This document shows, one piece after another, positions 48,941-55,978 of a DNA stretch of 64,000 nucleotides (the stretch's first letter is position 1; each line of letters starts with the position of its first letter). The stretch lies in NCBI RefSeq assembly GCF_026210795.1, contig NC_089452.1:2356001-2420000 (forward strand). Reading direction: 5' to 3'. Origin of the DNA: Rhizophagus irregularis (Eukaryota; Glomeromycota; Glomeromycetes; Glomerales; Glomeraceae). The notes beneath the pieces were generated by a model, which saw only the letters and a list, made by a program, of their open reading frames with translations, was not told the origin of the DNA and ran no database searches. The position numbers were made by a program, and so were the translations under genes.

Positions 48941-50007
48941 TATAATATATGAGTAGGAGGCAGCATAGTATCAGATGGCACAACTAATAATTCTTCTCGA
49001 GTAAATATTTTTTTAGGTCCATCAGATAACCTATATATAACCGGCTGCCCATCAACAACTGTGGAAGATTCAATTGTATAAACTTTAGTAGACCATATTG
49101 GATCAGTTGCACGTCTCCTACCTCGGTAATCTGAGTTATCAAGTAAGTATCTCACAAGAGAACCAGCTGATAAACGTATTTCTTCTGCACCTACAGGTCT
49201 ATCCTTCCGAATTTTTGAAGGTAGTGCATACACTTGATCTTTCTGGATTGCCTCAACTGGAGACATACCTAGCAGACGAGTATTAGAATTATTTAGCTCA
49301 TTCACAATATCAGAAAGGTTCTTAACCCAGGCAGTATTCACACCTTCTGTAAGGAGTTCCTTTGCATCCTGTATTTTGAAAAGTCTCTCTGCTAAAGTTC
49401 GATTATACCGTTCAACAATAGCCTGACTCTTATGAGTAGTACCCACCCGAATACGTACACCTTTTTCATCCATTAATCGGATAACTTCATCCTTAAATTC
49501 TGATCCCCCATCTACTTGTAAAACTCTTGGCCAAATAAGCGGGCAGTCTGCTTTGCTATAAATCTTTTTAAATGCCTTAGCAACACGTGCAGAGCTGCGA
49601 TCTTCTAGAGGTACTGAAGCTTTATATCGGCTAGCAACATCTACAATATTCAGACAGTATTTATACAGCTTTCTATCTACAGTATCATAGGGCATATATA
49701 AGATATCTGCTTGATGATACATATTTGGTCGAGTAATCTTATTAAAAGAAATCTGTGGAACATACTTGGGTATAGGTGAGTGTATTTGCCATATAGCCTG
49801 TTTATGCAACCACTCTGTAATATCAGATATGTTAAAATCATGGCCCTTAGCTTGCACTTTAGCCCAAAGTTTTTCAGGAGTACGATAATATCCACATGGA
49901 TGGTAATAGATTTGTTGAAGGATATAATTTTGTTCGATTTGTTTATTAAATGTAGGGTCTATAAAAATCTGTGGAACTGGCAATGGAAGATACATCGTTA
50001 AAGACAC
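48937..50007 (-). CDS. Polinton-type retroviral-like integrase
   Basis: 356 codons, intact. The catalytic core has the D-D-E triad: first Asp in NIVDVASRYK, second Asp in LQVDGGSEF, and Glu in AIVERYNRTLAERL (about 32 residues after the second Asp). The C-terminal region has a small beta-barrel-like segment (VRYLLDNSDYRGRRR...KVYTIESSTV). An N-terminal HHCC zinc site is not obvious. It would insert the element and create the short target duplication seen at its ends. It converges with the polymerase (4-bp overlap) and its start overlaps the start of the divergent coiled-coil gene. It is the only catalytic gene of element B without a break. Confidence 0.9.
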   Translation of the reverse strand: MSLTMYLPLPVPQIFIDPTFNKQIEQNYILQQIYYHPCGYYRTPEKLWAKVQAKGHDFNISDITEWLHKQAIWQIHSPIPKYVPQISFNKITRPNMYHQADILYMPYDTVDRKLYKYCLNIVDVASRYKASVPLEDRSSARVAKAFKKIYSKADCPLIWPRVLQVDGGSEFKDEVIRLMDEKGVRIRVGTTHKSQAIVERYNRTLAERLFKIQDAKELLTEGVNTAWVKNLSDIVNELNNSNTRLLGMSPVEAIQKDQVYALPSKIRKDRPVGAEEIRLSAGSLVRYLLDNSDYRGRRRATDPIWSTKVYTIESSTVVDGQPVIYRLSDGPKKIFTREELLVVPSDTMLPPTHILY

Positions 50008-50462
50008 AGATTACAAAGTTTGCACATACATTGCAATCACAAGAGCAATATATAAAATACCTGTATGGTGTAATCGAGGGTCATGAATCTGAGATAGAAG
50101 AACTTAGGCAAAAAAATGCTGAGTTGCGTGCAAAGCTTAAGAAAGCATTAGAAACGGCATCACTAAAGGAGGAAGGGCTTCAAGCATTAGAACGTCAGCT
50201 GATTGAAGTTGATACTCTAAATATTCAACTTAAAGATCGAATAAAAGAACTTGCTAATAGACAACGGAAAAACATGGCAGCAATTCCTCCTGACCCTATT
50301 ACAGAAATCTTAAATAATCGGACAACTATAGCAAATAGTGTAGCTGGTATTCGTATTCACCTTGATCGTATAACTATTGCAGCACACCCTCATATAAATC
50401 ATTTATTTAACACTGCAAATGATAGTCTTGATGCCATTATCCGATATGCTAATGAGTTGTGA
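49983..50462 (+). CDS. coiled-coil protein, possibly fused to Gag
   Basis: Starts MEDTSLKTQITKF (an ATG 12 bp upstream at 49971 is possible). Residues about 30-95 have heptad-like Leu/Glu/Lys repeats (EIEELRQKNAELRAKLKKAL), then a helical C-terminus. The frame stops at UGA (50460-50462) and the Gag-like frame follows in the same register, starting 24 bp later. This may be one long coiled-coil Gag interrupted by UGA, or two genes. The 5' end overlaps the integrase start on the opposite strand, so the two share a compact divergent start. Confidence 0.6.
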   Translation: MEDTSLKTQITKFAHTLQSQEQYIKYLYGVIEGHESEIEELRQKNAELRAKLKKALETASLKEEGLQALERQLIEVDTLNIQLKDRIKELANRQRKNMAAIPPDPITEILNNRTTIANSVAGIRIHLDRITIAAHPHINHLFNTANDSLDAIIRYANEL

Positions 50463-50486
50463 AATATTATAGAAGATCAAGATAAT

Positions 50487-52322
50487 ATGGAGGATAGACT
50501 TGAAGGTTTGTTAGATGATGCACATAACCGTGAAGAATATCTTAGACAAGAACTTAATAATACACGTGCTACTATACTGAGAACAAGACGTACTTATGAG
50601 GATGCATATGCAAATGAAGTGCGTCATCGCCAACATTGGGAAGCCCTTACACAAAATACTCAGATCCAATTGGCTAACATCCAGGCTCAATTTGCTAACA
50701 GTCAAATCCAACTAGCTAATGTCCAGAGAGAACGTGATGAGAGTAGAAGAAATGCTCATAGATTATTACAGCGCTATAATACTGAAACAGAGCGAAGTAG
50801 AAGGCGGGCTAATGGTATCATTCAGCAAGCTCGAGCATGGAGAGGGCAATTTTTAAACTGTCGCAATCATGGTCAAAATTTGCAAAATCAGGTCAATAAT
50901 TTGAATCAACAGATTCTAGCATTACAAAATAACCCTCCGGTAATACAACAACCTATAATGGCAGGATATGCACCTAAAAAATTTAGAGGAGCATCTGGTG
51001 AAGATCCAGAACTTTGGCTTCAAGAATTCAGGCAATGGTGTGAGTCTGCTGGACTTGATCCTGCTGCTAATGCTAGGACTCGTGTTAGGATTCATGGGAT
51101 CTTTGAAACTTTACTTGAAGATGATGCTAGAGATTGGTATGAAACACATATCAAAGGAAAAAATTGGGAATGTGTAAATCTTCTGGATAATACTGGTGTG
51201 GCCAATCTTGCTGCTTTTAATGCTTTGAATAATGGCGCTATACAGGCTGTAGCGGCGAATCAATTTCGTGGAGGGGCTGGTGTATTACATGGACAAGCAG
51301 CTGCAGTTAATACTATTACTGGTGCTAATTTTATACCTGATCATATTGTATGGGATGAAGATTGGTCAATAGCCGAGGGTCGTCCTACTGATATAGCTGT
51401 TAATAATCCTAATGCTAACAATGGAGGTACAATTGTGGCTCCTGGAATACGTATTGGACAATTAATATATCGTTTTAAGCATTACTTCCCTACTATAACA
51501 TCTGAAAAGTCTAAGCTTGCATTTAATGCTATTGTTCAGGGTAGTGATACTGTAAGCCGATTCTATTCTAAATTACGAAGAATGGTTAGACTTGCATATT
51601 CAACTCTTCCAGAGGTAAATCAGAATGAATTAGTACGGCAACAGTTCTTAAATGGTCTTTCCAGTGAAAATAAGTTGGATGCGCGACGTATTGGTTTAGA
51701 AAATTCAGTTGCATCTATTCTAAATAAATTGGAAGAAGTTGAGAAATACAGGACAGATATGCCACCTACTCCTATAGTTACATATCAGGGTCCAACTTTA
51801 GCAGATATTGAGAATCTTATAAATTCTAAAATTCCTATGACTATGGCTAGATCATCTGCAGTACCAGTACCATCTTCTAGTCCATTTTCAAGTCCTCAAA
51901 ATGATACATCATTTCAGAGATTACTTGCTTTAGCATATAAATTAGGTCTTCCAAGAGATATCGATATAAGTAAAGTAACCCTTAGTGATCTTGAAATATT
52001 TATTGATACAGAACTTAATAAAAATTTACCATCTGACCATATTTACCGTGGTAATCAGGTATTTGGTATAAGTTCAGGTACACGTAAACCAAAGAAATTA
52101 GCAAAGAAATGCTCAAGTTGTGGAAAATCTGGTCATACTAAGAGTTCCTGTCCAAAATCTAAGAAGGGAAAGAGGAAAACAAATTATGCACATGACTCCT
52201 CTGATTCCTCTAACTCTTCTGATGCCTCTGACTCCTCTGACTCCTCTGATAGTGATTCAGACTCTGGACATGCCTGCTATGGATTAAAAAAAAAAGCCTA
52301 CAGAAAGGAAACGTGTAGATAA
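50487..52322 (+). CDS. Gag-like capsid protein with CCHC zinc knuckle
   Basis: 611 codons. Residues 1-150 form a long charged coiled coil. Residues about 160-430 match a retrotransposon-Gag pattern (YAPKKFRGASGEDPELWLQE, FRQWCESAGLD, then VSRFYSKLRRMVRLAYS and LVRQQFLNGLSSE). Residues about 535-550 form a zinc knuckle CSSCGKSGHTKSSC (C-x2-C-x4-H-x4-C). An Asp/Ser run (DSSDSSNSSDASDSSD) follows. Such proteins build capsids and bind nucleic acid in Ty3-like retroelements. Finding one beside a Polinton polymerase and integrase is unexpected. The frame ends soon after a run of ten A at 52286-52295; the protease lies in another frame beyond it. Confidence 0.75.
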   Translation: MEDRLEGLLDDAHNREEYLRQELNNTRATILRTRRTYEDAYANEVRHRQHWEALTQNTQIQLANIQAQFANSQIQLANVQRERDESRRNAHRLLQRYNTETERSRRRANGIIQQARAWRGQFLNCRNHGQNLQNQVNNLNQQILALQNNPPVIQQPIMAGYAPKKFRGASGEDPELWLQEFRQWCESAGLDPAANARTRVRIHGIFETLLEDDARDWYETHIKGKNWECVNLLDNTGVANLAAFNALNNGAIQAVAANQFRGGAGVLHGQAAAVNTITGANFIPDHIVWDEDWSIAEGRPTDIAVNNPNANNGGTIVAPGIRIGQLIYRFKHYFPTITSEKSKLAFNAIVQGSDTVSRFYSKLRRMVRLAYSTLPEVNQNELVRQQFLNGLSSENKLDARRIGLENSVASILNKLEEVEKYRTDMPPTPIVTYQGPTLADIENLINSKIPMTMARSSAVPVPSSSPFSSPQNDTSFQRLLALAYKLGLPRDIDISKVTLSDLEIFIDTELNKNLPSDHIYRGNQVFGISSGTRKPKKLAKKCSSCGKSGHTKSSCPKSKKGKRKTNYAHDSSDSSNSSDASDSSDSSDSDSDSGHACYGLKKKAYRKETCR

Positions 52323-53196
52323 AAAGCCTACTGATAAGAAAAAATCACAACTTGAAAGGCAGCATATTATCTTTGAGGTTTTTATACAACTCTTAAAGCT
52401 TCTGGTTCAATCCTTCGTTAATGCTGTACCAAAAGAGACTGTTATATCTGCTTATTATGCTCTGAATGCTGAATTCATTAATTATAAAGAACCAGTACTC
52501 AGTCAGCTTAAAGGAGAACCCTTGATAAAAACACGTGAAAAAGTTTGGGATAATGTTAAGGACCTTTTCACATCTATCCTTCATCCTATGATTTCGGTTG
52601 TAACTAATAGTATGGCTGCAAATTTAATCCGTAAAAATGATGATGTTATATGTAATAATGACTTATGGTCTTCTATAGCAGGTATTGGAATTGTTAACCG
52701 CAAGTCTGCTAGTGATGTAGTCACTATTAAGACTAAAGTAGTCGCACCTGAGAGTGAAAAATCTTTAGTTATTCCTACAACAATTTTTGATACTGGTTCT
52801 GATAGTTCTCTAATATCTAACAATATCGTGAAGCGCCTAAATCTTGATGTCGATAGAAGTAATGCTCCTGACCTTAGTGGTGTTGCGACAAAATCTGATA
52901 CTATTGGGACAGTATATGGTCTTGGTATCCTTGTATATGATGGAGAGAACTCTAAAAAAATTGAAGATGACTTCATGGTTGTTAAGAGTGATAAGGACTT
53001 TTTATTACTGGGTGTACCTTGGATTGATCGTGCTAATGTCATTCTAGATTTCCAAAATCAGCAACTGAACATTCCTCTATCATCACGTAAAAAAATTACC
53101 ATTCCAATTTCTCTACATAAACGGAAAACTAACGTGACTTCCTTGCAGATGGATACTATCAACTTAAAAAAAATTCACACTCTCGAGAAAGATTAA
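52288..53196 (+). CDS. retropepsin-like aspartic protease (Pro)
   Basis: Open from just after the A10 run to 53196; the first internal ATG is at 52615. The catalytic motif TIFDTGSDSSLIS lies near 52785-52825. The flap-like and second-half motifs include DDFMVVKSDKDFLLLGVPWI (about 52965-53020). One D-T-G per chain means a dimeric, retroviral-type protease. It would cleave Gag. It is in the +1 frame relative to Gag with no start near its 5' end, suggesting expression as a Gag-Pro fusion or damage by one inserted A. It ends at TAA 53194-53196, and a zinc-finger segment follows in yet another frame. Confidence 0.7.
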   Translation, partial: KKKPTERKRVDKKPTDKKKSQLERQHIIFEVFIQLLKLLVQSFVNAVPKETVISAYYALNAEFINYKEPVLSQLKGEPLIKTREKVWDNVKDLFTSILHPMISVVTNSMAANLIRKNDDVICNNDLWSSIAGIGIVNRKSASDVVTIKTKVVAPESEKSLVIPTTIFDTGSDSSLISNNIVKRLNLDVDRSNAPDLSGVATKSDTIGTVYGLGILVYDGENSKKIEDDFMVVKSDKDFLLLGVPWIDRANVILDFQNQQLNIPLSSRKKITIPISLHKRKTNVTSLQMDTINLKKIHTLEKD

Positions 53197-53330
53197 CCTG
53201 TCATCTATGTGGAGCAAGTTTTGACTTTCCCTCTAAGTTAAAGCGTCATCTTACTAGGAAAAATCCATGTGTTTCCCAAACTTCTGCAGCAATGATGGGC
53301 AGTGGCGGGCAGTGACAGGACAGTGCCCAA
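53160..53330 (+). other. C2H2-like zinc-finger coding segment after Pro
   Basis: In a different frame from the protease, overlapping its end, is a single finger pattern CHLCGASFDFPSKLKRHL followed by TRKNPC, then a stop near 53328. This CxxC..F..L..H..RK.PC pattern occurs in Glomeromycotina and in large-virus proteins. The frame joins the protease frame at an A8 run (53166-53173, TTAAAAAAAATT), so it may be the protease C-terminus reached by a -1 shift. Confidence 0.5.
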
Positions 53331-53425
53331 ATTTTTTCAGCAGTGACGAGCAGTAACAGGGCAGTGCCCAAATTTTTTTGGAAGTGACGGGCAGTAACAG
53401 GGCAGTGCCCAAATTTTTTGGCAGT
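53290..53425. repeat. tandem repeat, about 46 bp x 3
   Basis: Three copies contain GGCAGTAACAGGGCAGTGCC and CAAATTTTTT. Non-coding spacer between the Gag-Pro block and the downstream minus-strand F-box-like gene. No other signal seen in it. Confidence 0.75.
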
Positions 53426-53548
53426 GATTAGCCTTTACAAATATTACATTTGCCATGTTACTCTGATTTCTAGGTCTTTACGGGTTTCTATGAGTTTTTC
53501 AATGGCATTTCTATTTTTAAAATATCGACTATATCTGATATCTATCAT

Positions 53549-53956
53549 TCAAAGGTTTGGTAATATATGCAGAATTTCACTTAGCAAATCTCTAACGTCA
53601 CCTTTTCCACCATAGTATTGATAATCTATTATGCTAAGTTCCTGGATATTGGGGCAAGCTTGTAGCATTTTTACAATACAGATAGGCCATAAGAATACTC
53701 CATCCATATTAAGCTTTCTGATATATTTTCCACATACTGTCCCTGGTTTTGTGAGATGTTTGTACATTTGGAACTCCTTAATATTATAGCGGTTATAAAG
53801 GTCTGTTTCACCCCATAGGAGAGAGTTTGCTACTACAGCCCATTTTCAACACACTAATGCATAATTGCAAAGATAATGCCAACAAGAGTAAGTACCTTCA
53901 TATAAAGTTTTGAATATCTTTTCTAAAAGTTCGAAAGGTAAGCTATTGTTTGTCAT
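53549..53956 (-). pseudogene. F-box-like protein with LRR-like tail, in-frame UGA
   Basis: Starts MTNNSLPFELLEKIFKTLYE, a textbook F-box opening, followed by CNYALVC-UGA-KWAVVANSLLW. The UGA is at 53846-53848, where F-box proteins usually have a basic residue before KW. The C-terminal part (CPNIQELSIIDY, LLSEILHILPNL) looks like the leucine-rich repeats of fungal F-box proteins. About 135 codons, so shorter than cellular F-box/LRR genes. It is divergent from the TBP-like gene at 54061 with a shared intergenic region that includes GAAAAAATCTAATTAAATAAA. Confidence 0.65.
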
Positions 53957-54060
53957 GGTATCTCATATGAGATATTGATGAAGAAGTTTTATTTAATTAG
54001 ATTTTTTCTTAGGATAAAATAATTTGAACATTTCTTTTCTATCAATAGAAAAAACCAGAC

Positions 54061-54852
54061 ATGCTTACTTTTAGTGAACTTACTCCATCTCTTACTGTTA
54101 CTGAATTTAAGATCAATGTTGAAGGGCTTGATTACACCATGCTTGGTCATAAGCTTGAACCTACTAAGGATGTTATTGCCATTAATAGCAACTTTATTCA
54201 TAAAGCTTTTGAGGGTTATGAACAGTACTTGTCTAAACCAAAAGGTGAGAGACGATGCAGAAGAAGTACACCTGACAATCCATTAAATAGACGATGACGT
54301 ACTGGGGATGATAGCACTTTTAATGCTTGCATTGAGTTTGTTATCATTTTAGCTGATTCTGTACATATCATTCGTTATTTTCCTAGATCTGGTGGTATAC
54401 AAGTTTTCGGGTCTTTTGATCCTGTTACTATCTTCTTACGTTACCTTTCTGAATGTTCCCTACCTGAGTTTTCTTCTGTAGAACTTGTGGGTGGAAATAA
54501 GACTCTCCTGTGTAATTACAAATTTGTGATTAATATCGAGAGTAATAAGTTTATTCATCTTTCTACCTTAGCATATGCTTTAGAATCTGTAGATGGTATT
54601 CATGAGATTCTTCCCTTTCCGATAAAGTATATTAAGAATGATGCAGGTGATATTCATTCTAAAATTGTTATAGTCTTCACATCAAAAATTCGGGTACATA
54701 TCTGACCTAAATCTGGTAAGGTTAATATATTTGGCACTAAGACTGAATTGGCTGCTGATATGATTTATAAGTTCTTACAGAAGTTGTTTTCTAATCCGAA
54801 TGATTTTGGGGATTTTATTTGTGATGTACCTATTCCAGATTGTGAGAGGTAA
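54061..54852 (+). pseudogene. TBP-like protein of large-DNA-virus type, two UGA codons
   Basis: One frame of 263 codons is broken by UGA at 54295-54297 and 54703-54705. The first half has ITPSLTVTEFKI-like start sequence, then after the first UGA RTGDDSTFNACIEFVII, HIIRYFPRSGGIQVFG and a helix. The second half has FIHLSTLAYAL, then after the second UGA PKSGKVNIFGTKTELAADMI and YKFLQKLF. The two-fold pattern of a beta strand plus FPRSG-x-IQV or KSGKVNIFG followed by a helix fits the TATA-binding-protein saddle, especially divergent TBP-like proteins of nucleocytoplasmic large DNA viruses. It would direct transcription of element genes with TATA-like boxes. Assignment by eye, moderately confident. 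Confidence 0.55.
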
Positions 54853-54871
54853 AAAATGGTTTCACTGGGAA

Positions 54872-55555
54872 CTAGAAACCCTCTATTTGTAAAATCCAGC
54901 AATCACATTCCTGGCTTCTTATTGGCATAAGACATTCGTCACATAGAGTTATAGCCAACTCATTTTTTAGTCTATCCAGCTGACTCTCGGTGGTCGGTGC
55001 AAGATTCTGATAGTATTCATTGAATTCATTCTGCTCTACTTCATCTATGTCTTCATCTGTGTCTTCATCTGTGTCTTCGTCCATATCTTCATCTCCTTTA
55101 ATATGGTAGATGCTGAATTCATTTCTATATTCATCATTAGGATTTGTGAATATTCTTTGTATATTGTAATCTATAATGTTGAATGTTGTAGGTTTCTTTT
55201 TTGATAATATTTCTACTAAGTCTAATAATGCATATGCTAATTCTTTATCCTCTGAAAAGTTCTTAATGATATCTGAAAATCTTTCATATATTGCCATCTC
55301 ATCTGGTAGAATAGAATATCTTATTCGTGATAAAAGTGATAGATGTATCCATATATCATCACCTTCTAACATCTCATCAAATATTTCTACTAGCTCTTCT
55401 AATCCAGATACTAACATACTTTCTTTGCTAAATTCAGAATCTAAAGCTTTTAAATATGCTATATCTAAATACCACATTATTTCCTTTACCCATTCTTCTA
55501 TGTTGAGTTCAAACTGGCCTAGTATACGTCTTAGTGATGGTCTGTATTGTGACAT
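54872..55555 (-). CDS. acidic protein with Cys-rich C-terminus
   Basis: 227 codons, intact. The N-terminal two thirds are helical (ILGQFELNIEEWVKEIMWYL, then MLEGDDIWIHLSLLSRI). A run of DEDTDEDTDEDIDE lies near residues 160-175, and the C-terminus is CDECLMPIRSQECDCW, a possible zinc site. No family was recognised. Its start region copies the promoter block of the polymerase. It is the last gene before the right inverted repeat, mirroring the position of the F-box-like gene at the left end. Confidence 0.6.
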   Translation of the reverse strand: MSQYRPSLRRILGQFELNIEEWVKEIMWYLDIAYLKALDSEFSKESMLVSGLEELVEIFDEMLEGDDIWIHLSLLSRIRYSILPDEMAIYERFSDIIKNFSEDKELAYALLDLVEILSKKKPTTFNIIDYNIQRIFTNPNDEYRNEFSIYHIKGDEDMDEDTDEDTDEDIDEVEQNEFNEYYQNLAPTTESQLDRLKNELAITLCDECLMPIRSQECDCWILQIEGF

Positions 55556-55612
55556 CTTGTAAACCTTTTATATATGAATCTTTTATTCAATTACATTTTT
55601 TCTCGGTATAAG
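55556..55612 (-). promoter_or_regulatory. promoter-like block of the acidic gene
   Basis: Read on the minus strand: GAGAAAAAATGTAATTGAAT, AAAAG, TATATAAAAGG, TTTACAAG, ATG. It is the counterpart of the polymerase promoter at 44990-45043. The first half belongs to the inverted repeat. Confidence 0.7.
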
Positions 55613-55971
55613 GGTAATTGCTTGTCTTGCTATTCCACTCTATTGACTCCATGGCTGGTTTCCTGGATGGGTTAATATTTCCTTACCTTTTTTGGCTCTG
55701 TTGGCTTTGAAATCCTATTTCTTATTCGGTTGGGGGTAAGTAGGTGAAAATATTAATAAATGATTTAGATTATGAAATAAGTAGGATATAAGTAGGTGAA
55801 AATATTAATAAACGGTTTAGATTATGAGATAAGTAGGATATAAGTAGGTAAAAATATAAAAAAGGTGATTTAGGTTATAAAATATGTAGCATATAAGTAG
55901 GTGAAAATATTAATAAACGGTTTAGATTATAAGATAAGTAGGTGAGCCAGAATTGGCATTTCTATACTACT
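55580..55971 (-). repeat. element B right terminal inverted repeat
   Basis: The reverse complement begins AGTAGTATAGAAATGCCAA and carries the CCTACTTATATCCTACTTAT unit three to four times, then the same about 170-bp inner block as the left repeat (CCATGGAGTCAATAGAG and others). A few substitutions separate the arms, which suggests an insertion that is not very old. Confidence 0.85.
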
Positions 55972-55978
55972 TTTACAA
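55972..55978 (+). repeat. right target-site duplication of element B (TTTACAA)
   Basis: Exact copy of 43905-43911. LINE 2 coding sequence continues directly after it. Confidence 0.85.

Larger units (their letters stand above)
43912..55971. mobile_element. 12,060-bp Polinton-like element B with Gag-Pro and TBP-like genes
   Basis: The element is bounded by long inverted repeats (43912-44364; 55580-55971) beginning AGTAGTATA, and by a 7-bp target duplication. An AG start and a short duplication fit Polintons/Mavericks. Gene order from left: F-box-like (+), DNA polymerase B (+), integrase (-), coiled-coil (+), Gag-like (+), retropepsin-like protease (+), zinc-finger segment (+), F-box-like (-), TBP-like (+), acidic protein (-). 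No ATPase, adenovirus-type protease or double-jelly-roll capsid was recognised, and the Gag-Pro block takes their place. Most genes carry one or two nonsense codons or a shift, so this copy is probably dead but young, since the LINE junctions are exact. Confidence 0.85.

Noticed and set aside
50487-53330. Gag-Pro as an independent retroelement nested in element B
   Set aside because: No separate terminal repeats or target duplication were found around it. It is packed tightly against the integrase start; still worth testing with other copies.
43912-55971. Element B as an LTR retrotransposon because of Gag and protease
   Set aside because: The ends are inverted, not direct, repeats. No reverse transcriptase or RNase H lies within it, while a family-B DNA polymerase does.
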